A stretch of 64,000 nucleotides of DNA from Jatrophihabitans sp. (GCA_036389035.1 DASVQQ010000016.1:52711-116710), one strand, 5' to 3'; counted from the first letter of the stretch, positions 25,498 through 34,853 are shown. The notes: a model not told the origin generated them from the sequence alone. Numbers and translations: made by a program.

Positions 25498-28324
25498 CGA
25501 TCAGATCCAGAAAGACGTCCTCCAGGGCCCGACGGGCCGGCACCACCCGGGCCGGCATGCCTGCGGCCACCAGCACCTCACGGGCCCGGTCGACATCATC
25601 GACGGCCAGCTGGGTCGAGCCGGAACCGGCCACCTCGGCGACCGAGCCGGCCGCCACCAGCCGGCCCCGGTGCATGACCACCACATGGCTGCAGGTCTGC
25701 TCGACCTCGGCAAGCAGGTGCGAGGACACGATCACGCTGCGCCCGGTCGCCGCGTAGCGGCCCAGCACCTGCCGCATCTCGGCGATCTGCGGCGGGTCCA
25801 GGCCGTTGGTCGGCTCGTCCAGCACCAGCACCTCGGGCAGGCCCAGCATCGCCTGGGCGATCGCCAGCCGCTGCTGCATGCCATGGCTGTAGGTCTTCAC
25901 CCTGCGCTCCAACGAGTCCCCCAACCCGGCGATCTCGAGCACGGTCTCGAACTGGGCCTGCTCGACCGGCCGGCCGGACGCGGCCCAGAACAGCCGCAGG
26001 TTCTCCCGGCCGCTCAGGTGCGGCAGGAAACCCGGTCCCTCGACGAAGGCGCCCAGCCTGGACAGCACCTTCGCCCCGGGCACCACCTCGTGACCGAACA
26101 CCCGGATGGAGCCCGCGGTGGGCAGGATCAGACCCATCAGCACCCGCAGCGTGGTGGTCTTGCCGGCGCCGTTCGGGCCCAGCAGGCCCAGCACCTGACC
26201 ACGCTCGACCCGGAAGCTCACCCCGTCCACCGCGCGGTAACCGTCGGCATAGACCTTCGCCAGGTCCGAGACCACGATCGGCACCTGCGCCAGTGCCGGG
26301 TCGGCATCGCCGGGTCGCCGGGACCGCAGCCGCCACCAGCCGTAGGCCAGGCACAACAGCAGCACCAGCGCAGCCACGATCAGCCAGTTGCGCGCGCCGC
26401 TGGTGCGCACCTCGGTGACCGGCAGCGACGCCAGGTTGAGGGTGGCGCCGGACTCGGCCAGGGTCTCGCCGAGCTCCACGGTGTAGGTGGCGGGCTCGGT
26501 GGGCAGCTGGTAACCGTAGTCGGTGGTGGCCACCTCGACCGCGATCCGGTGCCCGGCCGGCACCTGGGCCACGATCCACGGCAGCCGGGCCGTCACCAGC
26601 TGCACCTGTCCCGGCGGGCCGGTCAGCTGGATCGGTGACACCAACCGGGCCGGCAGGGTGTCCGAGCCGTCCGGGCCGAGATCGCGCAACGACAGGAACA
26701 GGGTGGCCGTACCGGTCCGGCCGGTCGTCACCCTCAGCCGGACCTCGGACGAGCCGATCACCAGCGTCGACTCGGTAAGCGGGTCCGAGCTGAACAGCAC
26801 GCTCTGGCCGGGCAGCCGGGACAACCCGGCCGCGCCACCGAGTCCGGCCCCGGCCGCGCCACCGATCAGGTCGCCAAGTCCGGGAACGGTCGACACCGCG
26901 GCCGGTGAACCGCCGGCAGGTGCGCTGATCTGGCGAGGCGGGCCCCGCAGCGTCACCGGCCGGCTGGTGAAGTCCGGACGTCCGGGCAGGCCCGGGTAGC
27001 CGAAGGCCCGAAGGGTGGTGGCGACCGTGCGGCCACTACTGGACGAGATTCCCGCGCCCGGCTGGGAAAGCAGGAACTCCGGACTGGTGCCGCCCTTGCC
27101 GCGCAGCTTCTGATCGAAGAACTTTCGCTGCATGCCGGTGACATCGTCACCGGCGCCGGGAGCGTCGTGGCCGCCGGAGCGCCACCGGACCTGCACCTGG
27201 GCGCCGGCCGCCGCGATCTGCCGGGCGTTGGCATCGGCCTCGCTGAGCGGGAACAGCGAGTCCTGCTCGCCCTGGGTCAGCAAGGTCGGCGCCCGCATCC
27301 CGGCCAGCACCGAGGCGGGGCTGGACTCGGCCAGCAGGGTGGCCAGCCGCAGGTCCAGCGGGTCGCCGGCGACCGCCCGCTGGTAGCTGGCGCAGAGTTC
27401 GGCAGCGAACCTGCCGCAACTGCTGAAGCCCGCCTGGGGCGCGCCCGGCCCATTGCCGGAACCGCTGGCGCCGCCGGCGCCGCCCGTGCCACCAGCACCG
27501 CCCGTGCCGCCCGTGCCGCCCGTGCCGCCGGAACCGTCAGTACCGCCGGAGTCAGCCTGGCCGTCCGGAGCGGCGGCGAAGCCGCTGGAGAACAGGTAGC
27601 CGGCCCAGAGCCTCTTGAACACCCCGGCCCGCTGGTCAGCGCCCCCGGCTCCGTTGGGAAACAGCGACCTGGCCAGGTTGTTCCAGGTGATGTCGGCCGC
27701 CACCGCCCCGACCCGGCGGTCGGTGGCCCCGAGCATCAGGGCCAGCGCGCCGCCGTAGGACGAGCCCGCTACCCCCACCACCGGCCGGTCCCCGGTCCGG
27801 GCGACCTCGGGACGGGCCTGCAGGAAGTCCAGCAGCCGGGAGCCGTCAGCGACCTCGTAGCGCCGGGAGTCCAAGTGGATCCGGCCACCGGAGGCGCCGA
27901 ACCCCCGGGCGCTGAAGGTCAGCACCACGTAGCCTGCTCGGGCCAGCCTGCGCGCCGGGCCGTCCAGGCCGGCCTTCGACCCGCCAAAGCCGTGCGCCAG
28001 CAGGATCGCCGGGGCCGGAGTGTCCTGGGGCAGGTAGAGCGAGGTGTCCAGCGATACCGCGCGGCCGTCCGGCTCAGGCGTGCCGGTGACCGACTGGGCT
28101 GACACCTGGATGGCCGGCTCCCGGTTCAGCACCACCAGCAGCCCGATGACCAGCAGGGCAGCCAGGGCGGCGGCGGCGAGCTGCCTGCTTCGGCGCGAGC
28201 TCAGCCAGCCGCGCCAGCCCCGGCGGCGGCGCGAGCTCAGCCCAGCCCGGCGGCGCGAACTCAGCCCATCCCGGCGGCGCGAGCGCAGCTGATCCGGTGG
28301 ACCCGTCCACCTATGGCGTGCCAT
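25481..28324 (-). CDS. Fusion of CocE/S15-type alpha/beta hydrolase and ABC transporter ATPase
   Basis: A 947-residue protein. Residues 1-48 are Arg/Ser-rich with RR(R)xGLSS-type repeats, and 49-66 is a membrane anchor. Residues 85-400 are an alpha/beta hydrolase: HGFGGS at 111-116, nucleophile S189 in GSSYGG, Asp near 350 (GEQDSLFP) and His near 385 (GGHDAPG), as in the CocE/Xaa-Pro dipeptidyl-peptidase group. A Gly/Thr-rich insert lies at about 257-295. A beta-sandwich-like domain follows (about 520-640), then a second membrane segment (645-665). From about 685 to the end there is an ABC ATPase with Walker A GPNGAGKTTT, signature YSHGMQQRLAIAQA and LDEPTNGLDPP. Topology implies the hydrolase outside and the ATPase inside. 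With the permease downstream this makes a one-operon exporter with its own surface hydrolase. Confidence 0.85.
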   Translation of the reverse strand: MARHRWTGPPDQLRSRRRDGLSSRRRAGLSSRRRRGWRGWLSSRRSRQLAAAALAALLVIGLLVVLNREPAIQVSAQSVTGTPEPDGRAVSLDTSLYLPQDTPAPAILLAHGFGGSKAGLDGPARRLARAGYVVLTFSARGFGASGGRIHLDSRRYEVADGSRLLDFLQARPEVARTGDRPVVGVAGSSYGGALALMLGATDRRVGAVAADITWNNLARSLFPNGAGGADQRAGVFKRLWAGYLFSSGFAAAPDGQADSGGTDGSGGTGGTGGTGGAGGTGGAGGASGSGNGPGAPQAGFSSCGRFAAELCASYQRAVAGDPLDLRLATLLAESSPASVLAGMRAPTLLTQGEQDSLFPLSEADANARQIAAAGAQVQVRWRSGGHDAPGAGDDVTGMQRKFFDQKLRGKGGTSPEFLLSQPGAGISSSSGRTVATTLRAFGYPGLPGRPDFTSRPVTLRGPPRQISAPAGGSPAAVSTVPGLGDLIGGAAGAGLGGAAGLSRLPGQSVLFSSDPLTESTLVIGSSEVRLRVTTGRTGTATLFLSLRDLGPDGSDTLPARLVSPIQLTGPPGQVQLVTARLPWIVAQVPAGHRIAVEVATTDYGYQLPTEPATYTVELGETLAESGATLNLASLPVTEVRTSGARNWLIVAALVLLLCLAYGWWRLRSRRPGDADPALAQVPIVVSDLAKVYADGYRAVDGVSFRVERGQVLGLLGPNGAGKTTTLRVLMGLILPTAGSIRVFGHEVVPGAKVLSRLGAFVEGPGFLPHLSGRENLRLFWAASGRPVEQAQFETVLEIAGLGDSLERRVKTYSHGMQQRLAIAQAMLGLPEVLVLDEPTNGLDPPQIAEMRQVLGRYAATGRSVIVSSHLLAEVEQTCSHVVVMHRGRLVAAGSVAEVAGSGSTQLAVDDVDRAREVLVAAGMPARVVPARRALEDVFLDLIGERVD

Positions 28325-28342
28325 CGACGCCTACCCAGGTGC

Positions 28343-28876
28343 TCACCAATCGAGCGTACGTACCTTTTCCGCCAGCGCCCGATCCTTGCCGAGGGCGATC
28401 TCAGCCAGCTCGGCCTGGAAGGCTTCGATCCGGCCGCGCAACCGCTCGTCGGCGGCCGCCAGGATCCGGACCGCGAGCAGGCCCGCGTTGCGGGCGCCGC
28501 CGATCGACACGGTGGCCACCGGCACCCCGGCCGGCATCTGGACGATCGACAGCAGCGAGTCCAGGCCGTCCAGGTACTTCAGCGGCACCGGCACCCCGAT
28601 CACCGGCAGCGGCGTCAACGAGGCCACCATGCCGGGCAGGTGGGCGGCGCCGCCGGCCCCGGCGATGATCACCCGCAGGCCGCGGCCGGCAGCGGACCGG
28701 GCGTAGTCGAGCATCGCCTCCGGCGTCCGGTGCGCCGAGACCACCCGGACCTCGAACGGCACCTCGAACTCGGCCAGCGCCTCACCGGCCGCCGCCAGCA
28801 CCGGAAAGTCCGAGTCGCTGCCCATGATCACCCCGACCTGCGGCGGCCGGCCGGACTGCTCAGGCTGTTGGGTCAT
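28343..28876 (-). CDS. purE: N5-carboxyaminoimidazole ribonucleotide mutase
   Basis: The class I PurE enzyme that converts N5-CAIR to CAIR in purine synthesis. It has 177 residues from the ATG at 28876, which is preceded by AAGGTGG with six bases between; an ATG at 28882 is too close to that site. Seen: [22 protein letters not shown] with the catalytic His, and [21 protein letters not shown]. It overlaps the 3' end of purK, the usual purK-purE pair. The product works in the cytoplasm as an octamer (family knowledge). Confidence 0.95.
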   Translation of the reverse strand: MTQQPEQSGRPPQVGVIMGSDSDFPVLAAAGEALAEFEVPFEVRVVSAHRTPEAMLDYARSAAGRGLRVIIAGAGGAAHLPGMVASLTPLPVIGVPVPLKYLDGLDSLLSIVQMPAGVPVATVSIGGARNAGLLAVRILAAADERLRGRIEAFQAELAEIALGKDRALAEKVRTLDW

Positions 28877-30056
28877 GGGCATCCACCTTCGCTCGCCGGC
28901 CCAGGGACAGGTAATCCGCCGCCGCCCGGGCCCGGCCGCGCACCAGCGCCAGGTCATCGCCCAGCGCGGTGACGTGGCCGACCTTGCGGCCGGGACGGAA
29001 TCCTTTTCCGTACAGGTGAATCTTGACGTCCGGCCAGTGGGCCATCAGGTGGTGCACCCGCTCGTCCAGCGCCGGTTCGGTGTCCGGCGGGCCGCCGAGC
29101 ACGTTGGCCATCACCACCACCGGCGCGGTCTGGGCGGTCACCCCCAGCGGGTAGTCGAGCACCGCCCGCAGGTGCTGCTCGAACTGCGAGGTGCGCGAGC
29201 CCTCGATCGTCCAGTGCCCGGAGTTGTGCGGGCGCATCGCCAGCTCGTTGACCAGCAGCGCGCCGCCCCGCTCGACGAACAGCTCCACCGCCAGCACCCC
29301 GACGACGTCGAGCTCGGCGGCGATCCGCAGCGCCAGCTGCTGGGCCGTCTCGGCCTGCTCCTCGCTCAGCCGCGGGGCCGGGGCGATCACCTCGGTGCAG
29401 ATGCCGTCCTGCTGGACCGTCTCGACCGGGGTCCAGGCCGCGCCCTGGCCGAACGGCGAGCGGGCCACCACCGCCGCGATCTCGAAGTCCAGCTCGACCT
29501 TGGCCTCCGCCAGCAGCGCCGTGCCGGCCGCCAGCAGCGGCTCGGCGTCGGCCATCGAGTCCAGGATCCAGACGCCCTTGCCGTCATAGCCGCCCGAGAT
29601 CGCCTTGAGCACCACCGGCCAGCCGACCTGCCCGGCGAACTCCTCTAGCGCCCGGCGCGGATCGGCCTCGACCGACAGGTCCCGCCAGGGCGGCGCGGCC
29701 ACTCCCAGCTCGGCCAGCCGGCGGCGCATCTCGGCCTTGTTCTGGGCGAAGCGCAACGCCGGCGCGGAGGGCAGCACCAGCACCCCGTCGGCGGCCAGCG
29801 CCCGCAGGTGCTCGCCCGGCACGTGCTCGTGGTCGAAGGTCAGCACATCGCAGCCGGCCGCGAACCGGCGCAGGTCGGCCAGCGACCGGTAGTCCCCGAG
29901 CTGGACGTCACCAGCCACCATGGCCGCGCCGTCGTCGGCGGAGTCGGCGAGCAGCCGCAGCGACTGTCCCAGGGCGATGGCGGCCTGGTGGGTCATCCTG
30001 GCCAGCTGGCCCGCGCCCACCATGCCCACGACCGGCAGACCGGTTCGGCTATCCAC
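28860..30056 (-). CDS. purK: N5-carboxyaminoimidazole ribonucleotide synthase
   Basis: The ATP-grasp enzyme making N5-CAIR from AIR, ATP and bicarbonate; PurE uses the product. It has 398 residues from a GTG at 30056; the frame is open to 30155 but the extra residues are not part of the family. Seen: [11 protein letters not shown] nucleotide loop, [17 protein letters not shown]-grasp loop, [17 protein letters not shown], and the GLP-type C-terminal strand. No strong ribosome binding site precedes the GTG, and an inverted repeat (TCCAC-N4-GTGGA at 30052-30065) overlaps the start. The start is therefore less sure than the identity. Confidence 0.93.
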   Translation of the reverse strand: MDSRTGLPVVGMVGAGQLARMTHQAAIALGQSLRLLADSADDGAAMVAGDVQLGDYRSLADLRRFAAGCDVLTFDHEHVPGEHLRALAADGVLVLPSAPALRFAQNKAEMRRRLAELGVAAPPWRDLSVEADPRRALEEFAGQVGWPVVLKAISGGYDGKGVWILDSMADAEPLLAAGTALLAEAKVELDFEIAAVVARSPFGQGAAWTPVETVQQDGICTEVIAPAPRLSEEQAETAQQLALRIAAELDVVGVLAVELFVERGGALLVNELAMRPHNSGHWTIEGSRTSQFEQHLRAVLDYPLGVTAQTAPVVVMANVLGGPPDTEPALDERVHHLMAHWPDVKIHLYGKGFRPGRKVGHVTALGDDLALVRGRARAAADYLSLGRRAKVDAHDPTA

Positions 30057-30148
30057 AGTCGTGGAATCTAGCGCCTGCGCCGCCGACCGCTGACCGGCGC
30101 GGCGCCGGCCGGGTTGGGCGGGGTCGCGGGCGCCGGAGCCTGGGTACG

Positions 30149-30865
30149 GTGACAAGCATGATCACCGCCACCCCGCACCTGTCGGTGGAGACCGGCCGGC
30201 ATCCCAGCCAGGCCGTCGTCCTGGTGTTGCACGGCGGCCGCGAGTTGAGCACCGACCCGGTGCGGGCCCGCCAGCTGGCGGTGCTGCGGATGATCCCGTT
30301 CGCCCGTCGGATCGCCCGCCGCGGCGGGGGGCGGGTGGCGGTCGCCCGGCTGCGTTATGCCAGCCGGGGCTGGAATGCCGCCGCGGGCGGCCCGGCTCCG
30401 GTCGCCGATGCCGAGTGGGCCTTGCGGCAGTTGACCGAGCGCTTCGGTGACCTGCCGATCGGCCTGGTCGGGCACTCGATGGGCGGTCGGACCGCCCTGC
30501 GGGTCGGCGGTCACCCGCAGGTCCAGGGAATCGTGGGCCTGGCCCCGTGGCTGCCGGCCAGCGAACCGGTCAGCCAGCTCGCCGGCCGGCGGGTGCTGCT
30601 GGTGCACGGCAGCGCCGACCGGATGACCTCACCAGCCGGCACGGCGGCCTACGCCGCCCGGATCGAGGCTGCCGGTGCGGCGGTGAGCCTCGTGTCGGTG
30701 TACGGGGAGGGGCACGGAATGCTGCGCCGGGCCCAGCTGTGGCACGAGTTGGCCGCCCAGTTCGTCCTCAGCACCGTCCTGGAGGATTTCGAGCCGCCCG
30801 GCTGGCAGGGCAGTCCGCAGCTGATCTCCCAGGTGGTGCGAGGGGCGGTCCGGCTCAGCTGCTGA
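30149..30865 (+). CDS. Alpha/beta hydrolase (dienelactone hydrolase-like)
   Basis: A 238-residue cytoplasmic alpha/beta hydrolase. Seen: VLVLHGG oxyanion strand at 24-30, nucleophile elbow GHSMGG with S110, an Asp in HGSADRMT near 155, and His in GEGHGML near 190, so the triad is complete. The start is the GTG at 30149; an ATG at 30158 would shorten it by three residues. It is divergent from purK with about 92 bases between starts. Substrate cannot be told from the sequence. Confidence 0.8.
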   Translation: MTSMITATPHLSVETGRHPSQAVVLVLHGGRELSTDPVRARQLAVLRMIPFARRIARRGGGRVAVARLRYASRGWNAAAGGPAPVADAEWALRQLTERFGDLPIGLVGHSMGGRTALRVGGHPQVQGIVGLAPWLPASEPVSQLAGRRVLLVHGSADRMTSPAGTAAYAARIEAAGAAVSLVSVYGEGHGMLRRAQLWHELAAQFVLSTVLEDFEPPGWQGSPQLISQVVRGAVRLSC

Positions 30866-30977
30866 CCCGGCCGCATCGCCACCGTGCGACGCGATGCCTG
30901 ACACCGGCGTGACGCCATGCCTGACACCAGCGCGAGGATCGTTTTACCGAACCGTCCGGGAAGTACACTCGACGGCA

Positions 30978-31505
30978 ATGTTCTCCTCACTCGTCAACCA
31001 CGTCCGCGGCTCGTGGCGCATCCTGGTCAAAGAGATCACGGCATTCGGCATGGTGGGTGCGGTGGGTTTCATCATCGACCTGCTGCTGTTCAACCTGCTC
31101 TTCAATCACGGCCAGATCACCGCCAAGGCGGTCTCGACCGCGGTCGCCACCGGCGTGACCTATGTCGGCAACCGCAACCTCTCGTTCTCACACCGGGCCC
31201 GCAGCAAGCTCGCCCGGGAGGCCGGGTTCTTCTTCCTGATCAACCTGATCGCCCTGCTGGTGGCGCTGGTGATCATCGGGATCTTCTCCTACCCGCTGCA
31301 CTTCAAGCATCACGTGCTGGTGATGAACGTGGTCAACCTGTTCACCATCGGCCTCGGCACGATCTTCCGGTTCTGGGCGTACAAGCGCTTCGTATTCCTG
31401 CACCCGGACCGGGTGGCGGCCGGGCTGCCGGATCTTGACCCGAACGACCCCAACGACCGCGATGACCCGGACGCCGACACCGAGCCGGTGCTGCGCGCCG
31501 GCTGA
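30978..31505 (+). CDS. GtrA-like family membrane protein
   Basis: A 175-residue protein with four hydrophobic helices (FGMVGAVGFIIDLLLFNLLF, AVSTAVATGVTYVGNRNLSF, FFFLINLIALLVALVIIGIF, VVNLFTIGLGTIFRFWAYKR). The N-R-x-x-[ST]-F after helix 2 and the FRFWAYKRFVF end are the GtrA signature. GtrA-like proteins help move polyprenyl-linked sugars across the membrane for cell-wall or O-antigen glycosylation. The C-terminal 30 residues are acidic (DPNDPNDRDDPDAD). I start at the ATG at 30978; the frame opens earlier at 30894 but without homology. No glycosyltransferase lies next to it. Confidence 0.85.
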   Translation: MFSSLVNHVRGSWRILVKEITAFGMVGAVGFIIDLLLFNLLFNHGQITAKAVSTAVATGVTYVGNRNLSFSHRARSKLAREAGFFFLINLIALLVALVIIGIFSYPLHFKHHVLVMNVVNLFTIGLGTIFRFWAYKRFVFLHPDRVAAGLPDLDPNDPNDRDDPDADTEPVLRAG

Positions 31506-31538
31506 GGCCACGGCTCGGCCCCGCTGAACGCGGCGAGA

Positions 31539-32261
31539 TCAGCTGCGCGAGTGCTCCAGCCTGCTCAGCCGCTGCCGGATCTCCTCCAGGATCGAGCGGA
31601 TCGGTGCGCTCACACCGCTCAGTGACAGGGTGGTCTGGGCGTAGTTGATCGCGCTCAGCGCCACCCGGACGGCGGCGCGGCACCTGTCCAGCTCCAGCCC
31701 GAGCGTGCGCAGGGTGGCGGTCGCCAGGTCGTGCTCCGGACCTGCCAGCACTCCCAGCAGCAGGTGCTCGCAACCGATGTAGTTGTGGCCGAGCAGCAGG
31801 GCGGCCTGTGCTGCCGCCTCGCACACCTCGTCCAAGGTGGCGGCCTGCCGGGTCTCCGACGCGCGCCGGACGGCCGACTCGGTGGCGCGCAGCTCGCTGC
31901 GCAGGTCCTCCGGATCGATGTCCAGGCCGCGCAGCACCGCCAGCGCGAGGTTGTTGCCCTCGACCAGCAGCCCCTCGATCAGCTCGATCGAGGTCGCCGG
32001 ACGGTGCGCCGCAGCTGCTTGCTCAGTAGCCACCGCCAGCGCCTTCTCGGCCCGCTGGGTCAGTCGGGACCGCAGCTGAGCGGACTTCTCGCTCTGCCCG
32101 GCGCCCGGCTGCCCGGTACCCGGCTGATCGGCGCCAAGCCCCCCGTCGACGGCTGCTACGGCGTCGGCCAGCGCCCGTTGGCAGACCGCGGACACCGGGA
32201 CGCCGGCATCGCGCACCGCGATGGCCAGGCTGTCGGGTAGGTAGACGTTGATCTTGGGCAC
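31539..32261 (-). CDS. Clp N-terminal-domain protein with ribbon-helix-helix-like N-terminus
   Basis: A 240-residue protein. The GTG at 32261 has GGAGG four bases upstream, so it starts VPKINVYLPDSLAIAVRDAG, which resembles the N-terminal DNA-binding strand-helix of ribbon-helix-helix proteins. Residues about 85-200 match a Clp-N repeat (double four-helix domain, ELIEGLLVEGNNLAL and CEHLLLGVLAGPEHDLA) as found at the front of ClpA/ClpC. There is no AAA+ domain, so it cannot unfold proteins itself. The RHH-like start plus the promoter palindrome suggest autoregulation. Combining Clp-type substrate recognition with DNA binding would allow proteolysis-linked control; this is inference. Confidence 0.75.
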   Translation of the reverse strand: MPKINVYLPDSLAIAVRDAGVPVSAVCQRALADAVAAVDGGLGADQPGTGQPGAGQSEKSAQLRSRLTQRAEKALAVATEQAAAAHRPATSIELIEGLLVEGNNLALAVLRGLDIDPEDLRSELRATESAVRRASETRQAATLDEVCEAAAQAALLLGHNYIGCEHLLLGVLAGPEHDLATATLRTLGLELDRCRAAVRVALSAINYAQTTLSLSGVSAPIRSILEEIRQRLSRLEHSRS

Positions 32262-32303
32262 CGGGCCTCCAGGCAGCAAGGGAGTTAGGGTTACATTAGG
32301 TTT

Positions 32304-32322
32304 ATAACCCCTTAGGGGTTAT
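32304..32322. promoter_or_regulatory. Perfect palindrome in the promoter of the Clp-N gene
   Basis: ATAACCCC-TTA-GGGGTTAT: two perfect 8-base arms around a 3-base centre, about 43 bases upstream of the GTG start and inside an AT-rich promoter-like stretch. Such symmetry is expected for a dimeric repressor site. The RHH-like N-terminus of the gene product makes autoregulation the simplest reading. Confidence 0.65.
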
Positions 32323-32396
32323 AGCGTCAAGACCTCACCAGACCGAGCGCGGCGGCTGGTGACTGCGGAATGGGCCAGCTGACTGCAAGATCTACA

Positions 32397-32431
32397 TTGA
32401 CATAATCGAACAACTATTCGAAAATAGTCAG
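32397..32431 (+). promoter_or_regulatory. SOS promoter with LexA box before imuA'
   Basis: TTGACA at 32397-32402 is a perfect -35 box. TCGAAC-AACT-ATTCGA at 32406-32421 matches the actinobacterial LexA/SOS box (TCGAAC-N4-GTTCGA) with one mismatch. GAAAAT at 32420-32425, 17 bases after the -35, can serve as -10. That places transcription start at or next to the ATG at 32432; there is no Shine-Dalgarno, so the mRNA is probably leaderless. Confidence 0.8.
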
Positions 32432-33250
32432 ATGACCGCCGCCGGCTTCCAGGACCTTCCGGAAGCGGAGGACGCCCACGAGCGTGACCTCGAAGCCGAG
32501 CAGTTCGACGACAGCGACGGCGCCTACGCGGTCGCCGAGCCTGACCCGTTCAGCCAGCCGGCGGTCCCGCTGCGCCGACCGGCCCTGCGCCCCGAGCTGC
32601 GAGCAGCGCTGGACTCCCAGCAGCCCGGCGACCTCAACACCCTGACCACCCCGGCGCTGCCGCCGCTGCCGGTGCCGTCCGGGCTCGGGCAGTTGCTGCC
32701 GGACGGGCTGCGCCGGGGCAGCACCGTCGCGGTCACCTCGTCGGTGTCGTTGCTGCTCGCCCTGCTCGGCCCGGCCTCGGCGGCCGGCGCCTGGACGGCG
32801 ATGGTGGGCATGCCGGCGATCAGCGCGGAGGCCGCGCTCGAGGCCGGCATCGAGCTGGAACGGCTGGCGATCATCAGCGCGCCGGAGCCGGGCTGGACCG
32901 GGGCGTCGTGGACCACCGCGGTCGGCGCCCTGCTCGACGCCGTGGACGTGGTGGTGGCCCGGCCGGGCGGAGCCGGCGCCGACCCCGGGGCGATGCAAGG
33001 AACCAGCGGGGTCACCGACGGCGACGCCCGCCGGCTCAACGCACGAGCCCGCAGCAAGGGCGGCATCCTGGTGCTGTTCGGCCAGCAGGCCGCGTCCTGG
33101 CCTGCCGTCGAGATCGAGCTGTCGGCCACCCACGACCGCTGGATCGGGATCGACCGGGGATACGGCCGGCTGCGGCAGCGCCAACTGCGGGTGATGGCGA
33201 CCGGCCGGGGCCGCTCGGCCCGCCCCCGCAACACCGACCTGTGGCTATGA
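32432..33250 (+). CDS. imuA': ImuA'-like RecA-fold mutasome accessory protein
   Basis: A 272-residue protein directly after an SOS promoter and in front of imuB. The first 80 residues are acidic and disordered. Residues about 80-230 follow the RecA-like fold of ImuA', including GSTVAVTSSVSLLLALLG where a Walker A would be; GK[ST] is missing, as is usual for ImuA' proteins that no longer hydrolyse ATP. In mycobacteria ImuA', ImuB and DnaE2 form the damage-inducible mutasome that copies past lesions and generates mutations. Assignment rests on this context as well as the fold. Confidence 0.8.
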   Translation: MTAAGFQDLPEAEDAHERDLEAEQFDDSDGAYAVAEPDPFSQPAVPLRRPALRPELRAALDSQQPGDLNTLTTPALPPLPVPSGLGQLLPDGLRRGSTVAVTSSVSLLLALLGPASAAGAWTAMVGMPAISAEAALEAGIELERLAIISAPEPGWTGASWTTAVGALLDAVDVVVARPGGAGADPGAMQGTSGVTDGDARRLNARARSKGGILVLFGQQAASWPAVEIELSATHDRWIGIDRGYGRLRQRQLRVMATGRGRSARPRNTDLWL

Positions 33251-33260
33251 GCGGGTGGCT

Positions 33261-34814
33261 ATGAGCTCGCCACCCCGGATGGCCGCGGTCTGGTGCCCGG
33301 ACTGGCCGGTCACCGTCGCCCGGACCGCGGCCGGCCTGGCCGACACCGAACCGGTCGCGGTGTTCACCGCCAACCGGGTGGTGGCCTGTTCGCACGCCGC
33401 GCGCAAGCTCGGCATCAGGCGCGGCCTGCGCCGCCGGGAGGCCCAGGCACGCTGCCCCGAGCTGGCGGTCCTGCCACGCAACCTGGCGGCGGAGGCCCGC
33501 GCCTTCGAACCCATCCTGGCCGCGATCGAGTCCGTGGCGCTCGGAGTGGAACTCGGACGCCCGGGGCTCGCCATGATCGGGGTCCGCGGTGCCACCCGGT
33601 ACTTCGGCGGCGAGACGGCCGTCCTGCATGCCCTGGCGCAAGGCATCGCCGAGCACACCGACGACGTGCTGATCGGGGTCGCGGACGGGGCTTTCGCCGC
33701 CGAGCAGGCAGCCCGCCGCGGCATCATCGTCGCGCCGGGCGGCTCGGCGGAGTTCCTCGGCGAGCTGCCGATCGGCACGCTGGAGGACCCGGGCCTGGTC
33801 GACCTGCTGAAACGGCTGGGTATCCGCACCCTGGGCGCCTTCGCCGCGCTGCCGATCGCCGACGCTCAGGCCAGGTTCGGGCCGACGGGGGCCTGGGCGC
33901 ACCGGCAGGCAGCCGGCCTGGACAGCCGGCCGATCGCCGGCCGGCTGCCGCCGACGGAGTTCGAGGTCAGCATCGAGCTCGAACCGCCGCTGGACCGGGT
34001 CGACACCATCGCCTTCAGCGCCCGCGGCGCGATCGAGCGGTTCGTCTCGGAGCTGGCCGAGCACGGCCAGGCCTGCACCTGCTTCGAGCTGGTCGCCCAG
34101 ACCGACCGGGGCGAGGAGACGGTACGGCGCTGGCGCCATGCCGGGGTGCTCACCGCCGTCGACGTGACCGACCGGGTCCGCTGGCAGCTGGAGGGCTGGC
34201 TGAACCGGGCGGCCGGCGAGCTGAACGCGCCGTCCGGGCCGGTGAGCCTGCTGCGGCTGACTCCGGTCGAGACGGTTCCCACCGGCACCCATCAGCGCGC
34301 CCTCTGGGGCGGTGAGGGGGCGGTGGACGAGCGTGCTCACCGGGCGCTGGCCCGGGTGCAGACCCTGCTCGGCCACGGCTCGGTGCGGACCCCGGTGCTC
34401 GGCGGCGGCCGGGGGCCGGCCCAGCGCACCAGGCTGGTGCCGTGGGGTGATGACCGCGAGCAGCCCGCTGACCAGCCGTGGCCGGGCCGGCTGCCGTCCC
34501 CGGCGCCCTCGGTGATCATCGACCCGCCCCAGCCGGTCCAGGTGCTCGACGAGACGGGCCGGACGGTGCTGGTGACCGACCGGGGCACGTTGCCGGCCGC
34601 GCCGGCTCGCTATGTCGGAGCCGCTGACCCCGCTGCGCCGGCCGCCGCGGTGACCGCCTGGGCCGGTCCGTGGCCGGTGGACGAGCGGTGGTGGGACCCC
34701 GAGTCGGCCAGGCAGCTGGCCCGGATGCAACTGGTCGACGTCAACGGGCGGGCCTACCTGGTGTGCTTCGACCTCGCCGCCCAGCAGTGGCTGCTGGAGG
34801 CGCTGTATGACTAG
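33261..34814 (+). CDS. imuB: ImuB, catalytically inactive Y-family polymerase hub
   Basis: A 517-residue Y-family polymerase-like protein with HhH-type fingers-palm layout (LGIRRGLRRREAQARCPELAV, AIESVALGVELGRPGLAMIG, DLLKRLGIRTLGAFAALP). The acidic residues of an active polymerase are missing: the N-terminus reads AAVWCPDWPV in place of the D-x-D-x-F motif. This is the ImuB pattern; ImuB links ImuA', DnaE2 and the beta clamp. A duplicated GTGGCTATGAGC at 33241 and 33255 supplies the imuA' stop and this start; the GTG at 33255 would add two residues. Cotranscribed with imuA' from the SOS promoter. Confidence 0.85.
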   Translation: MSSPPRMAAVWCPDWPVTVARTAAGLADTEPVAVFTANRVVACSHAARKLGIRRGLRRREAQARCPELAVLPRNLAAEARAFEPILAAIESVALGVELGRPGLAMIGVRGATRYFGGETAVLHALAQGIAEHTDDVLIGVADGAFAAEQAARRGIIVAPGGSAEFLGELPIGTLEDPGLVDLLKRLGIRTLGAFAALPIADAQARFGPTGAWAHRQAAGLDSRPIAGRLPPTEFEVSIELEPPLDRVDTIAFSARGAIERFVSELAEHGQACTCFELVAQTDRGEETVRRWRHAGVLTAVDVTDRVRWQLEGWLNRAAGELNAPSGPVSLLRLTPVETVPTGTHQRALWGGEGAVDERAHRALARVQTLLGHGSVRTPVLGGGRGPAQRTRLVPWGDDREQPADQPWPGRLPSPAPSVIIDPPQPVQVLDETGRTVLVTDRGTLPAAPARYVGAADPAAPAAAVTAWAGPWPVDERWWDPESARQLARMQLVDVNGRAYLVCFDLAAQQWLLEALYD

Positions 34815-34853
34815 CGGCTACTTGGACTAGCGGCTACTTCTTGGGGCTAGCGG

